DNA from: CAG-1000 sp964345385
Lineage (GTDB): Bacteria; Bacillota_I; Bacilli_A; RF39; UBA660
Reading direction: 5' to 3'
DNA length: 14,268 nt
Assembly (NCBI GenBank): GCA_964345385.1
Contig: CAYFQM010000016.1
Span: 1-14,268 of the forward strand
Under the pieces are notes generated by a model. That model was given only the letters and a program-made list of their open reading frames with translations, was not told the origin of the DNA and did not search any database. A program made the position numbers and the translations under genes. Below are positions 13,998 to 14,268 of the stretch, piece by piece; position 1 is the stretch's first letter, and every line of letters starts with the position of its first letter.

Positions 13998-14268
13998 TTA
14001 TGGTTTAACTATAAAGTTTAATCCGGCTGGTTTATTAGTGCTTGCATTAAACTTATTAGCATCAGCCTCTGTTCTAGCATATCCAGTTGTAGCTACTGCG
14101 TCTCTAAACATATTATCAATATAATTTACATTGCTTGTATCAAAACTACTTAAATCTAAGGTTGTTACCTGTGAATCCCAAAACATATTACTCATATTTG
14201 TTACATTACTTGTATTAAAATTGCTTAAATCTAAGGTTGTTGCTTTAGATTTATAAAACATACCACTC
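13998..14268 (-). CDS. BspA-like (DUF285) leucine-rich repeat surface protein, C-terminal part
   Basis: Only the last 90 codons lie in the window; the gene enters from the right edge. An ATG at 14261 is internal, since the frame continues (Ser-Gly) to the edge. Two 25-residue repeats are visible, each with TTLDLSxFxTSNV followed by NMF, the mark of the BspA/DUF285 repeats found in secreted or lipoprotein surface proteins of gut and oral bacteria and mycoplasmas. The last segment (GYARTEADANKFNAS, ending GLNFIVKP) caps the repeats. There is no LPXTG motif or C-terminal membrane helix, so any anchor must be N-terminal or in the unseen part. Its role, probably adhesion or host contact, is inferred from the family. 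A strong terminator follows. Confidence 0.88.
   Translation of the reverse strand, partial: SGMFYKSKATTLDLSNFNTSNVTNMSNMFWDSQVTTLDLSSFDTSNVNYIDNMFRDAVATTGYARTEADANKFNASTNKPAGLNFIVKP
14149..14241 (-). repeat. 75-base tandem repeat units encoding DUF285 repeats
   Basis: The 18-base string CTTAAATCTAAGGTTGTT occurs at 14149-14166 and again at 14224-14241, exactly 75 bases (25 codons) apart, within otherwise similar DNA. The units correspond to the TTLDLS part of each protein repeat and suggest recent duplication or recombination among units. Confidence 0.8.

Noticed and set aside
1..14268. Mycoplasma genetic code (TGA = Trp), suggested by the AT-richness and DUF285 repeats
   Set aside because: Trp in conserved genes is TGG, and TGA ends nth and the DUF3592-like gene at sensible places.
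1..14268. CRISPR array, insertion sequence, tRNA or rRNA
   Set aside because: No spaced direct repeats with unique spacers, no transposase or terminal inverted repeats, and no cloverleaf sequence was seen. The only direct repeats are inside the DUF285 gene.

Overview
The window is a very AT-rich stretch of a low-GC Gram-positive genome. The closest guess is an uncultured gut Bacilli or Mollicutes-related lineage of the RF39 or Erysipelotrichales kind. Reasons: Firmicutes-type housekeeping genes (recU, ponA, dnaD, upp, a class II tRNA nucleotidyltransferase, HU), AAGGAG-type ribosome binding sites, and BspA/DUF285 surface repeats. The standard genetic code is in use: conserved genes use TGG for Trp, and TGA ends nth and the DUF3592-like gene. 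A class A penicillin-binding protein indicates a peptidoglycan wall, so this is not a wall-less mycoplasma.

Layout from left to right. (1) 1-492, minus strand: the start of a type IV pilin-like prepilin (cut by the window edge) and a small two-helix membrane protein that resembles VirB2/TrbC-like pilins. (2) 616-3964, plus strand: recU-ponA, overlapping, ending in a hairpin that can terminate both strands. (3) 3993-6358, minus strand: the probable operon cca-dnaD-nth plus an unknown 80-residue protein. In Bacillus, dnaD, nth, ypoC, ponA and recU are collinear; here the two halves face each other. (4) 6420-6692: a monocistronic HU gene. (5) 6808-10159, minus strand: the operon of a DUF3592-like membrane protein, rnhB and topA. 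(6) 10269-11066: upp behind a leader with its own promoter, a 26-codon reading frame and a terminator whose stem overlaps the leader stop codon. (7) 11085-13956: uvrA with its own promoter. (8) 13998 to the right edge: the C-terminal end of a BspA-like repeat surface protein. Nearly every transcription unit has a recognisable hairpin terminator.

Most genes serve core DNA and nucleic-acid maintenance: RecU, Nth, UvrA, RNase HII, topoisomerase I, HU, DnaD, tRNA 3'-end maturation. Pyrimidine salvage (Upp) and cell-wall synthesis (PBP1) are also present. No mobile element, CRISPR array, tRNA or rRNA was seen.

The most interesting signal is the upp leader, which has the architecture of a translation-coupled (pyrBI-like) attenuator. 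Next are an apparent leaderless extended -10 start for cca, a probable AUU start for topA, a tRNA nucleotidyltransferase that seems to lack its C-terminal tail, and the pilin-like proteins at the left edge.
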